Part shown: in pieces, positions 10,372 to 20,400 of the stretch
How the letters are laid out: each line of letters begins with the position of its first letter
Numbering within the stretch: position 1 is the first letter of the stretch
Origin: Kryptolebias marmoratus
Taxonomy: Eukaryota; Chordata; Actinopteri; Cyprinodontiformes; Rivulidae
Assembly (NCBI RefSeq): GCF_001649575.2
Contig: NC_051445.1
Location: forward strand, 10,747,652 to 10,811,651
Reading direction: 5' to 3'
Length of the DNA: 64,000 nt
Program-made: the position numbers and the translations under genes
Notes under the pieces: model-generated
Database searches by the model: none
The model's input: the letters and a program-made list of their open reading frames with translations, nothing else
Told to the model about the DNA's origin: nothing

Positions 10372-11295
10372 TTATACAACGATTTCATCATCATCATCAA
10401 ACTCATCTTCAAACGTGTAGCCCCGTCCTGATTCCTCCTCTTCCTCGTCTGAATCAGTCTCCGAGCTCTCCGACCTCTCTGACCTCCTCCTGTCCAGCGG
10501 GGCGACTCCTTCGTACTCGGAGCTGTGCGACGAGGCCGGGCTGGGAGGCAGGTCTGCTCTGTGATTGGCGAGCTCGCTCTCGCCCTTCCTCCTGTCGCTC
10601 TCGCCGCCCGCCGGGCTGCGGCACTCCAGCTGACCGTCGCTGTCGGGGGCGAAGGTTTGACCCTCCTCCTCCTCCTCGGACGCCTGGCGGATGATCTCCT
10701 CGCGCTTGTCGCTGAACCTCACTTTGGGCCTCGGAGCCCGGGGCTTGACCCCGTTCTCGTCCGGCGTCCTGCCGTCCCACGCCCGGTCCTCGTTCGTCTC
10801 GTTCAGCTCGTTCCGCGCGCCGACGGGCGTCTCAGTCCCCCGCCGGCCCTGCTTCGTGTCCCCTGCAGGGGTGTCGCGCCGGGGGCCGAACGCGTCCTCC
10901 TCATTGGACTCGGGCGCCAAACTGTCCATCACCTCGAGTACGTCTCCAAGCATCGACGGGCCCAGGTCCAGGTCCAGGTCCAGGTCCAGGTCCAGGTCTA
11001 GGTCCAGGGCAAAGGAGGACGCCGAATTGGAGGGCGTGCGCTGACTCTCTGCCAGAGAAGACGCCGGATGAAGGGCGCCGTTGTTGACCGGCACGCCGGG
11101 GTCCGCGGCGGGGACGATCCCGGGGCTGCTCAGCTCGGACGTGGTCGGGCTTGGCCCCACGGTGGACAAGAAGGACGTGTCGCCGAAGGCGTCCCCTCCC
11201 CTCCCGATGTGCATGGTGTGACGAAAGTCCCCCAGGGGGGCGGAGATCATGGTGTGGTCCAGGCGAGGGGCCCGGGATGATTTGTGGAGCGGCAT
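10372..11295 (-). CDS. cdc42ep5: Cdc42 effector (Borg) protein, CDC42EP5-like
   Basis: Cytoplasmic effector that binds GTP-loaded Cdc42 through a CRIB motif and reorganises septins and actin (family knowledge). Single coding exon of 307 residues, starting MPLHKSSRAP; the ATG lies 14 bp inside a good splice acceptor (AG at 11310-11311 on the reverse strand), the usual Borg layout with a non-coding 5' exon. The CRIB and adjoining Borg block ISAPLGDFRHTMHIGRGGDA is at residues 17-36, followed by FGDTSFLS. The Borg homology block LDLGPSMLGDVLEVMDSL follows an expanded Leu-Asp repeat. A long acidic/serine-rich tail ends DDDDEIVV. Human CDC42EP5 is about 148 residues, so this protein keeps a long C-terminus more like CDC42EP1. 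The assignment as cdc42ep5 rests on the LDLGPSML block and on adjacency to leng8. The open frame continues upstream of the ATG through the intron, but I do not regard that part as coding. Confidence 0.85.
   Translation of the reverse strand: MPLHKSSRAPRLDHTMISAPLGDFRHTMHIGRGGDAFGDTSFLSTVGPSPTTSELSSPGIVPAADPGVPVNNGALHPASSLAESQRTPSNSASSFALDLDLDLDLDLDLDLGPSMLGDVLEVMDSLAPESNEEDAFGPRRDTPAGDTKQGRRGTETPVGARNELNETNEDRAWDGRTPDENGVKPRAPRPKVRFSDKREEIIRQASEEEEEGQTFAPDSDGQLECRSPAGGESDRRKGESELANHRADLPPSPASSHSSEYEGVAPLDRRRSERSESSETDSDEEEEESGRGYTFEDEFDDDDEIVV
10967..11010 (-). repeat. Hexanucleotide repeat encoding Leu-Asp in the Borg gene
   Basis: Near-perfect tandem GGTCCA units on the plus strand (one unit has a T change), read on the reverse strand as alternating Leu-Asp codons. 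It lies immediately before the conserved LDLGPSML motif and lengthens that motif's own LDLD sequence. Confidence 0.9.
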
Positions 11296-11309
11296 CGTTG
11301 AGACGAAAA

Positions 11310-12400
11310 CTGCGGTTGGAGAAAAAGTCGGACAAAAAGAGAGAGAGAGAAAACGAAAACGTGAGACAGAGGGAAGGCGGAACACCGAAACCTTGGCGGA
11401 ACCTCCTGATAAGACGGGGCAGAGCGAAAAGTCGACGCGTTGTGTAATAATCTGGGAAAGCGATGAGGATTTTGGCTCTGGTCCGTCTGTGAAGGCCATG
11501 CTGAGACTTGTACTGAAAGCACAGAGCGTGCAGAGTTAGCACATACTTTTCTCTGCCCTCAGGGAGTCTGAAGACAAAAACAAGACTGTAACCTTAAAAA
11601 AAATCAATCTATCATTTAAAAGCTCCTCCAAAAGAGAGATCACATACAGACCAATGCTACCATGTGTTAACTATTAATTATGACAGCTTCAGAGTTTAAC
11701 CAGTGCTGGATAATATTTAATATTTAATATTGGAGGGATCAGAGAGTTTAAAAGCGTGAGAGGAGGGGGGCTTCCAGGCCCAGCCCTTACAGAGCCTCCA
11801 TTAATGTTTATAACAATAAAAAACATGTTTTAATTACTTTAACTACCGCTAACAAGAGTTATTAAGCTGTTAGAGCGCCGACTGGAGCGTCCGGATCGGC
11901 TCATCGACTGAGAGCAAAACATTTCAAAGTTCCTAAAAACTCACTTTAAGGTTTATTCTTCAGGCTTTCCCAGCTTCCTGCCTCCGTTTCCGACTCTTTC
12001 ATTTGTCTTCTCGCTTTCGCCCGTTTCTCCACTTTTCCCTCGCTGTTTTCTCGCCGTCGTTTTTCGCCTGAGAGTTTTTTTTTTTCTTCTTCTTTCCTTT
12101 CCAAAGGGATGGGCTGCGGGACTGAGGAAGTGACGCGCTGCAGAGAGAGGAGCCCGAGCCGCCAAACGCCCGAAAAATACAGGAGAAAACAGCAAAATAC
12201 GAAAAACTACAGAGGAAAATGACTCTGTTCCTTATTTTAGGATGTAAATCTGTTTCTAGATGACAAATGAAACAATCTAATCACTGCTGAGGAATCATAT
12301 TTATATAAAAACTTCATGTTTTTATATTATAAGCTGGGTTTTTTTTTGTTTATTAAACTGAACAGCCTTTTAGTTACAGAGACAGGATTTTTCAACTCAT
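11310..12400. other. Borg gene 5' flank, likely 5' UTR intron
   Basis: The reverse strand reads as intron upstream of the coding exon. A possible non-coding exon spans about 11440-11510 on the reverse strand, behind an acceptor-like CTGTGCTTTCAG, with a possible donor AAG|GTTTCG. No coding similarity is seen. No clear promoter element could be fixed. Confidence 0.35.
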
Positions 12401-12414
12401 TACAGCTAAAATAA

Positions 12415-12765
12415 GCAGAGCATGAGCTAAAAGTAGCAAAATGCTAGCCAAAATAACAACAACAAAGTACTACCTGAAAGTAGCTTAACGCTAGCTAAAC
12501 ATAGCAAAATGCTAGCCAAAAGCTAAAAGTGACAAAATGCTACTTATAGCTAAAAGTAGCAAAATGCTAGCAAAAAAACAAAACAAAGCACTACCGGAAA
12601 GTAGCATACCTAAACATAGCAAAAGGCTAGCTTCAAGCTAAAAGTGGCAAAATGCTACTTAATGTAGCAAAACTAACTAAAAGCTAAAAGTGGAAAAAGA
12701 CTAGCTTAAAGCTAAATCTAGCAGAAAATTAACCAAAAGCTTAATGTAGCAAACCAGAACCAACC
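12415..12765. repeat. GCTAAAAGTAGCAAAATGCTAGC-type degenerate tandem array
   Basis: About 350 bp of repeated AGCTAAAAGTAGCAAAATG / CTAGCCAAAA words. It resembles the array in the grwd1 intron at 6320-6925 but lacks the 229-bp higher-order period. Confidence 0.75.
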
Positions 12766-12769
12766 AGAA

Positions 12770-14290
12770 TCTGACTAATCTCAGTACCTGTTTATGCAGG
12801 CTACATAAAACAGAGACAGCACTCGTTTTTTGTTGTTGTTTATCCATCCCTTTCCCCTCCATGCAATAATTCATTAGCTGTGTGCCAGCTAAAGGCTTGG
12901 TGACAGGTGCAGACCAGTCCTTCGTTGCCTTTTCCTCTCCTAAAATATAACTTTAATGAGTTATCTGAAGAATAAGGTGTCAACTTTCCTGGATCCACCC
13001 ATGTCTTACCACTAATTACTAATGAGTTTTTAAGGGTCCAACATTGGAAACTGAGGTATGAAGCACTGATTATCTTTTTTTTTTTAGCAAGATTAATCTA
13101 ATTTGGTGGTTTTCTTTGGATCATCTACAGATAAGATCACAATCAAGTGTATCCTTTAGATTATAAATCACAATCTTCTGAAAGCGAACCAATGCTAAAC
13201 GCTTGTTTTCATACATTTACTTCTAACGTACAGCTTTAATAAAGAAGAACAGGAGGAAACTGTTCAGTGTTGCCGTTTAAGGACTCCTACACGTGAGGGC
13301 AAAGTCATCCGAACCAGCCTGCGATGTCTGCAAGTTTGAGTTTGAGTCCGGACTTCCCAACAGATTGCAAAAGTCCTGACATTTCTGGGAACGACCGACC
13401 GACCTCGGCGGCAGCTCCTCTGAGCTCAGCTCCCATTTTCGCAGACCGGGGATTGGGCAACACGAGCGCGGCGAGCACATTTAATTACAACGTGAACTAT
13501 TACCGAGGGTTTGTGCCTAAATAGGCTGCAATTATGTTGACATTCGTGGAACGCAGCAAACGAAATCAAACCCCTTAAAAGGCTCCACCTAGTTCGCAGC
13601 GTCGTATTTTAAACGGGTGTCTGCTGCAGTTACTCCACGCAGTTACCCGTCTTGTTTACCTCGCAGAGTTACTCAATAAGCCAATTTAAAACGCCTTAAA
13701 GAAAACACGGATTTGGAGTGGCATTAGGATGTTTTTTAGGAGTCCGTATGTGCGGCTTCCTCCCTTACTTCCTTCCATGGGTTAAAAAAACAACAAAAAA
13801 AGACAGAAATCGTAGGTATTCAGACAATAGTGCTGGGTGTTGAGTCACTGTTGGTGAGATCTTGTAACAAATGCTCGGCATTCCTGTGTGATGATGTAGC
13901 CGAAGAGACGACAATCATCCTGCAGGCGCGTGCTGTCGGTCACAGGGAGAAGTATGCATAAAATCACGGAAAACCGCGCATTTCTGTTATTTGGAAACTG
14001 TACTTGACGCAGATAGAGCCCTGTTTTTGCTGCCTTGTAGAGCAAATTTGGCGAATATCAACCCAGTATCTCGGTTGGCTCTAAGGTTTTTTTGGGGGGG
14101 GGGATTTGCGTGGGAGAGACTCTGACAGGAAATGACTCCCCTCTTTGGGATACACACACACACACATGTGCGCGCACACATCCTGCAGCTGTACGCTTCA
14201 CAGGAAGGGAAGGCAAAGATGAAGAGTGGATCTGTTTAAGAGCTATGGATCTTGACAACAATGAGAGGTGCCTGTCGAATGAAGTGAGGT
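12770..14290. other. Intergenic DNA between the Borg gene and leng8
   Basis: No gene recognised. It includes a G run near 14091-14103 and a CA/CG-alternating run near 14153-14178. Short open frames near 13277-13524 overlap on both strands and have no recognisable domain. Confidence 0.45.
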
Positions 14291-14299
14291 TAGCGCAGC

Positions 14300-14572
14300 C
14301 CACGGTGGTGTAAGGGTCAGCACTGTTGCATCACACCAAGAAGGTCTCCGGTTCAAGCCCCGGCTGTGCAGGTGTGGAGTTTGAATGTTCTCCCTGAGAC
14401 TGTGTGGGTTTCCTCTGGATACTTCCTCCCGAAGTCCGAGAACACACACTTTAGCTATAATGCAACTGTAAATGCACCTGTGTTCTTCGGCCCCGTGATG
14501 GACTGCTGACCAGAACGTAGTCCTCCTGTGTCCCTGAACAGAACAAAACGGGTTTAGAGAATAGATGAGTAT
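14300..14572 (+). mobile_element. tRNA-derived SINE (V-SINE-like)
   Basis: Begins with CACGGTGGTGTAAGGGTCAGC and GGTTCAAGCC, which resemble pol III A and B boxes. It continues with GTGTGGAGTTTGAATGTTCT and GTGTGGGTTTCCTC, blocks I recognise from a very common fish V-SINE-type repeat, and then a GTGATGGACTG block. It is diverged and its end is approximate. It is not a functional tRNA: no acceptor stem is formed. Confidence 0.7.
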
Positions 14573-14704
14573 TTCCATGTGAGAACACAAACTAACACTC
14601 TGGACCTTTTTTTGCAAGAGATTATACAGTTATTACATAAGGCTGTTGATGTGTTGCTGTGCTGAAAAGAAGCTCCAGTTTCTGTCCATCTGCACAGTCT
14701 GAAA

Positions 14705-14800
14705 GCCAGCTAAAGTAAGTAAGTAAGTTAACTTTATTTATACGGTGCCTTTCACCTTATAAAAACCACGAGGGGCTTCACAGTACAAATGTAAAACTGC
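14705..14800 (-). mobile_element. LINE 3'-end fragment
   Basis: AAGTAAGTAAGTTAACTTTATTTATACGG-like sequence matches, in reverse, the GTGCTATATAAATAAA plus short tail that ends many fish LINEs (compare 49850-49935 on the plus strand). It is on the same strand as the reverse-transcriptase fragment at 15285-15535, so both probably belong to one element split by the insertion between them. Confidence 0.55.
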
Positions 14801-14805
14801 CACGT

Positions 14806-15235
14806 TTCGTGTTACGTAGGACCCAAGCATGCAGACTCGCACAAGGACTCAATGAAACAAAGGAAAGTATTAATTAGTTAAAACAAAAGGCTGGCGTGGA
14901 TGCAAAGAAAAAAGGAATGAAACACACAGAAATCAAAAACCCTGACGGGACAGCAAAACCCCAAGAATAGCTGAAGACACGAGGAGCTCAGAGGGAAGCT
15001 GAGAGGAGCTGAGGGGAGCGATTACAACAGGCCACAGCTGAAACCGATGGATACGAGGAGCAGGTGTGAGATGAGAAGCATGACTGAAGAACAGGACTAA
15101 CTGAGGGGAAAAAAATGGCCGGTAACACGGAGAGAAACTGGGGAACAAACTGAACACAGGGGAAACAGGAAATCAACACGTTAACAAAAGGAATAAAGAA
15201 ACAACTGTAACCAATCGCCACACACACACACACAA
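14806..15235. mobile_element. Unclassified repeat nested in a LINE remnant
   Basis: About 430 bp of A/G-rich sequence beginning with CGTTTCGTGTTACG and ACCCAAGCATGCAGACTCG and ending before a short CA run. It lies between two same-strand pieces of a LINE. I recall similar sequence as a high-copy fish repeat but cannot name the family. No long open frame. Confidence 0.4.
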
Positions 15236-15284
15236 AAAAACAGATTTATGAGGAAAAACACTTGTGATTCTCTGTCAACTTAAA

Positions 15285-15535
15285 GTAGAAATACAGCTGA
15301 ATATCATCAGCATAGAAATAATAGGAAACATCAGTAAATTACCTGATGAATAATCCTGGAGGCAGAATGTTCAGGAGAAACATGGTGGGTCCCAGGACTG
15401 AACCCTGAGGTACCCCACGTGACAGGCTTTTAGTGTCTGACACGATCTGATTTGCAAAAACTCTGTAGGTTCTGTCAGAAATGTAACAGTGGAACCACTC
15501 TAGGTTGGGAATCAGTTCCTGCTATGACTTGATAA
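15285..15535 (-). pseudogene. LINE reverse-transcriptase fragment
   Basis: Reverse-strand translation gives a decayed reverse-transcriptase domain: LEWFHCYISDRTYRVF, then RGVPQGSVLGP, then the catalytic-site motif FYADDIQLY. In-frame stops show it is dead. Motif spacing fits the L2/CR1/Rex1 type of vertebrate LINE. The rest of the element is missing or lies at 14705-14800. Confidence 0.8.
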
Positions 15536-15539
15536 AAAA

Positions 15540-17140
15540 AAAAGAATAAATCACACGTTTTCTGCTGTGTCTTCATCAGTTTTTCCTGACTCGTTTAATT
15601 CATTAGCTTTGGCTCTTTCCCAAGGCAACTAAAGGAGGACATTTGTTTAAACTTTCTCCTCCTTGTTCTCCTTTTTTTTTGTTCTGCTCTGCATCACGGA
15701 TGCCCTCATATTGAACTTTTCTGAGATATGGGGTCAGACATTTGTTGGACTTTGGATGGCTTAGTCGGCTCCTCCTGCACGTAAACAAGTCTTCTGCCAA
15801 CATCGTAATAAAGCATTAAAAGTGACAAGAGTTGGAGCATAAATCAGGCGGCGTCACTTCCAAAGAAGTGAGATAAATCCCTTCAAAAATGATAAAAATG
15901 CTTGATTCAAGAACACAAGAATTATTGCCTTCCATTAGTTATCACTGCAGGCCATTTCTCTTGGGTATATTTCATATCGTGTCAGGCTTTGTGTATCTTG
16001 CAGATGCTTTGTAAAATTTCAAGAACATATTTCATGTAGAGGATCTTCCGCTGAAGAGGGAAAAACCTTGTGGTAAAAATTTAAACCTAATTTAGACTTA
16101 ATTCCTGCACATAAATGCAGACTTGATCTAGGATTGGGTTCATCGTGGCAGGGAGATCCCGTCTTTCTGGGGCTGTACACATGATTTACATGAAAGGATT
16201 ACTGAACTGGCCAATCAAGCTCAAGTGAATTAATTAGGGGCCCCTGGTCAATAGCACTTTCTTTAAGTGTCTGTTCTTATTCACTCTCAGCCAGTTCAAG
16301 ACCCACAAAAAGACACAAAACATTTCTAAAGAGACAGAGACTCGTCTCGCCACAAAGAAACTTGTCGTTCAACAAGATAAATAACTGAAAACTTAACTAC
16401 ACACAAAACTTGACACTCAAACTATACATTATCTATGCACAGATTATTCAAAACAACCACAAAGGGGCTTAAAATTACTTAAAACTTCAATAAAAACTCA
16501 AAAGAATATGGAGATTGTGCATGAACACAAATGAAAATTGCTTAATGTGCAGGTTTTGTTTTGTACTAAATGTGAAACAGGAGGGATGTAAAGTAAATTC
16601 AAAGTGAGAGATTCAAAAATGTCACTGAGCTGTGTAAGAGAGCACACTTGTTTAAAAGGAAAAACAAATGCAAATTTTTGGATTTGGCAGTTTGTGATTT
16701 TGAACCGGAGCAGAGATGTGAAGACTGAAACGCTGCAAACTAATTTCATCAGCCCCTTGAAAAGTAAATTATTAATAAACATAAACAAAAATGCTTTTTA
16801 CAGTCTTCTGCTCTGGGATCAGCTTGTCAGTAAACTGTAAACATGAAGATGATTGTTTAAGTGATCAGTGTGTGTTGAGTTTTCTTTTCCTGTGTAATTC
16901 AGGGTGTGTGTGTGATTAACAGGGTTAATTTTACCCTGGGTTAATTCTGTAAGGCATCATAAAACCTGCATAAAATATGCAGACTAATAGACCAATAAAA
17001 TTAATAGACCAATAAAGCAACTGAGATGAATCGTAGTTTAAAAAGTGATTGATTAAGATTTTTAGGGGGCGGAATAGAAAGAGAGAGAGAGAGCGTTATG
17101 CGTCAGATCTGCCTGCAAATCACTACCCAGGGCATAAAAA
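15540..17140. other. Intergenic DNA upstream of leng8
   Basis: A/T-rich, no gene recognised. A GA run lies near 17080-17093, and a paired palindromic motif GGGTTAATTTTACCCTGGGTT is near 16921-16942. The right end grades into the leng8 promoter. Confidence 0.45.
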
Positions 17141-17486
17141 CCCCACAGGAACTTGGCCGGTTTCACTTATCTGCCATTTTGTATCTCTGTAGTTCTGTTA
17201 GACGAAGCTTCTCGTTCGAAGGAGATGCAATTCCAGCAATGCTCGCTGTTTTATTTTTAATTTTTTTCTCGCTCTGAGATGTGTTAACGTTCATTGTCTC
17301 TGTTTAGGTAGCGGTGTCCTCTGTGGATTGACTGTTCTCTTATGCGGATTGACTTCGGGTCGGACTTAAGTCTTGTTTACCTTGTCACGGTAGAGGAGCT
17401 AACAGGCTAGTTAGTTTCCTTTTAGCCAGTTAGCACCCAACTGCCCTGGCCTTAGCGCTCCGGCGCTAGCCTGAACCTGAACTGAA
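17120..17486 (+). promoter_or_regulatory. leng8 promoter and 5' UTR (approximate)
   Basis: A TATA-like GCATAAAAACC lies at about 17131-17141, followed by a relatively GC-rich leader leading to the ATG at 17487. The exact start site and any UTR intron cannot be fixed. A GTTTAGGTAG acceptor-like stretch near 17305 suggests a spliced leader. Confidence 0.4.
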
Positions 17487-20400
17487 ATGGCGGCCAACAC
17501 GGCACAGGCAACCCCTGCTACGAACTGGTAGGTCACACTCTTAAAACGGTGAAAAGACACGTTTTAATATACGTATAGGTCATATTGTCGACATATCTAA
17601 AATGGCAGGTCTTTGTAGTTTTAATTTATTTTTTGAGTTTGCAGCTAATTCTTGTTAGCTCAGTCAATGCTAACGAGAGTTAGCTGCCGTTACGAATAGG
17701 CCGTTAGTGTGGCTAATTGAAGGCTAACACGTTAGCAGCTTATGTTTTTTTTTTAAAATAAAATTAAAGTCATGTATTGTTTATATTTGAAATGTTTTAG
17801 CAGTTGGCTCTAAAACATGACCCCAAAGCTTAAGTTAGGGTCACTATATACTTGTATCAAACTGAGTATATGTTAAATTTAAAACAACTTAGCTTCAGTG
17901 TGCAATTTAATTTATTTTCTTTAAATAACTTTGTGTCTTGGCCAGGTTTCCCTGCAAATATTAAATTAATTTCACTGGGTTTTTTAAGCTGGTTAGATAA
18001 AGAATAATCAATAAAAATAAAAATGAACCTTGGGTTTTGAAAGAAATGTTACAAAATGTGTTTACACATACAGAGAAGCTGTATTGCCATGTATTTAAGA
18101 TAAAAGATTAGGTATAGTTTATTAAACATAGGTTGATAGATGGATCTAGATTAAGCCTTGGTTTAAAGCTAAAAAAAAAATCAATTCAGACCGAAGACGA
18201 AACAAGAAAATTTCAGTTCTTAGTTTTTTGATTTTTGTTTTTTCAAGAGCCTAAATTTAGTGTACAAATCATACTTACCCATGGAGGAAGGAGGTGGGGT
18301 GTAAATCACAAACATGAACTTTAATTCAACTTTCAGGCAACACTATTTAGTCAATAACACAATGGTTTTAACTCTGTTTGTACTTCAGCAGTAGATTAAA
18401 TTGAATAACATCTAAATTCTCAAACAGTAGAAATGTAGATGGACTTATATATTTTTGTCAGCTTTATTCCCCAAAAGATGTTTGCTGACAATTACTCATT
18501 TATTGTGATTGACTCAAATAATTGCATTCAGGATCAGCAGGCTAATTCCAGAAAAATCTTTTTTTTGTTGTTGTTTATATATGTACGCCAGGCCTTATGG
18601 TCCTTCTGGAGATGGCCACGTTCATGAAAATCCAGAATGGGAGAAAGCGAGACAGGCGCTCGCAAGCATCAACAAGAATCAGACCTCGTCAAAGACGTCG
18701 CAGGACAACCGGGCCGCAGCAGAGGTTGGTGATTTATTTTCAGCGCTGGTTTAAAGTCCTTCTCAACCTGCTTTATGAGACGCAGGCGATCACTTAAAGT
18801 CAGATATGTTGGGTTAGAATACAAACCAATAGTTTTCTTACCCAAAACCTGTCAGTTAATATTAGTGCGACAAACCAGAACGAGTCATTTTGACTGTTGC
18901 AGATCAGACTTTTGAACATTTTTAAGTGAAGTGTCGACAGGGAAGTGACCAAAGAGCTTGTTTAGAAATAAAACTGATGAATTCAGATTTTGTAGCGTTG
19001 TTGGGAATATTTAGAGTTTGTCGTGTGAGATGATTGCAACCTCAGATTTGGGTAAATATTAACGTAAAATCTGCTTATATATTGGGAAATGATTAAAAAT
19101 GTAATTTAGGTCTTTTGCCAGGTATTTAACAGTTACTGCTTTTGCAAACAAGTTTTATTTATTTGTGTTGATCCTGGATTAAATGACTTGGCCTTTACTT
19201 TGTAGTACCAAGACTATATTTATGTGTGTGTTTCAGGCCGGTCAGTTTCAGCCAGCAGTAACAGACTCTGCAGCCATGCAGCAACAGCAATACTATCCAT
19301 GGTACCAGCAAACTCAGCAGCATTATCCTGGCTACACATATCCATACAACTACTACTACCCCATGGGACCTGTGAGTACAGACAGAGACACGTGCATGTC
19401 AGCTTTTGTCAAATTAATTATATCCACACAATTAAAACTGCATTCAGCATTTCACAATACTAGAATACATTTTTTAGGAAAGAGTTTTTGTGGCGGAGTA
19501 CGCTGTCGTTAAAATATCCACGGATCGCAGGGATCTGTTTCACATAAACGTTTAACTACAATTAGTTTCAGCGCACCAGAGCACAAACCCCTCTGAGCTT
19601 CAAACCATTATTTCTCCGAAGTGTGGTAATTACTGCTTCCAGTGCCGCTCTGTCAGCAGCGCTGGGATTTCTGAGCAGAAAATTGTTGGAAACCGGTGGT
19701 TTACAGTTGGCATTCTAACAAAAAACGAAATGGAAGAGACAACAGAGATGTGGAAACTGGGTAGTAACCGGTGAAGGGTTGGACCAGTCCTTCTCTCCAC
19801 TGACATTTAGTTTTTGTTTCCAAAAGCACCCAATCAGAGTAAACCGACACAATATTAGTCGTGGGATACCAGACCCAGCCAGGTTAAACGTATATTTATT
19901 ACAACGATTAAGTCTTTTTGACCTGACAATGTGATGTCCTTCAACGATGCACACATCACACTGCTGATGCTGAGACTATAGTTACACTTAAGTGCAAATA
20001 ATAAAGTAAAAACTGTAAAAAATGATAGCCTCATTTTAACTTGCTTTCCAGTATGGAGCTGCATATCCACCAAATCAGTATGGTGTACCTCCAGGGTCAT
20101 ACCCAGGAACTCCCACCTCCAGTCAGGTACGTAGCTTTAACATTTCCAGTTAGCTGAAAACGACTCTTCGTTAAGTTTGATTTAACATCCCGTTTTGTGT
20201 CTCATAGCCTCCCCCAGTGCCTGGAATGGAAGATCAGAGCCCCGGCTACACGTCCCAACCGCAGCCTCCGCCACCCGCCGCTCCGCAGCCTCCGCAAAGC
20301 CCGACCACTGCCGAGAAACCCCCTCCTCCCCCGCCGCCACCTATCCCCCCACCACCCAATTCCCAGTATCCCCCACCCGTCTCGCAGAATGCCTACAGCG

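Noticed and set aside
10525..11044. Long plus-strand open frames opposite the Borg gene
   Set aside because: They are antisense shadows of a GC-rich coding exon; the conserved Borg motifs are only on the reverse strand.
11296..11499. Upstream extension of the Borg protein to an ATG at 11499
   Set aside because: The open frame passes through a clear splice acceptor 14 bp before MPLHKSSR, and the extension has no family similarity.
14300..14360. tRNA gene
   Set aside because: A- and B-box-like words belong to a diverged SINE head; no cloverleaf or acceptor stem forms. The same applies at 30108-30180.
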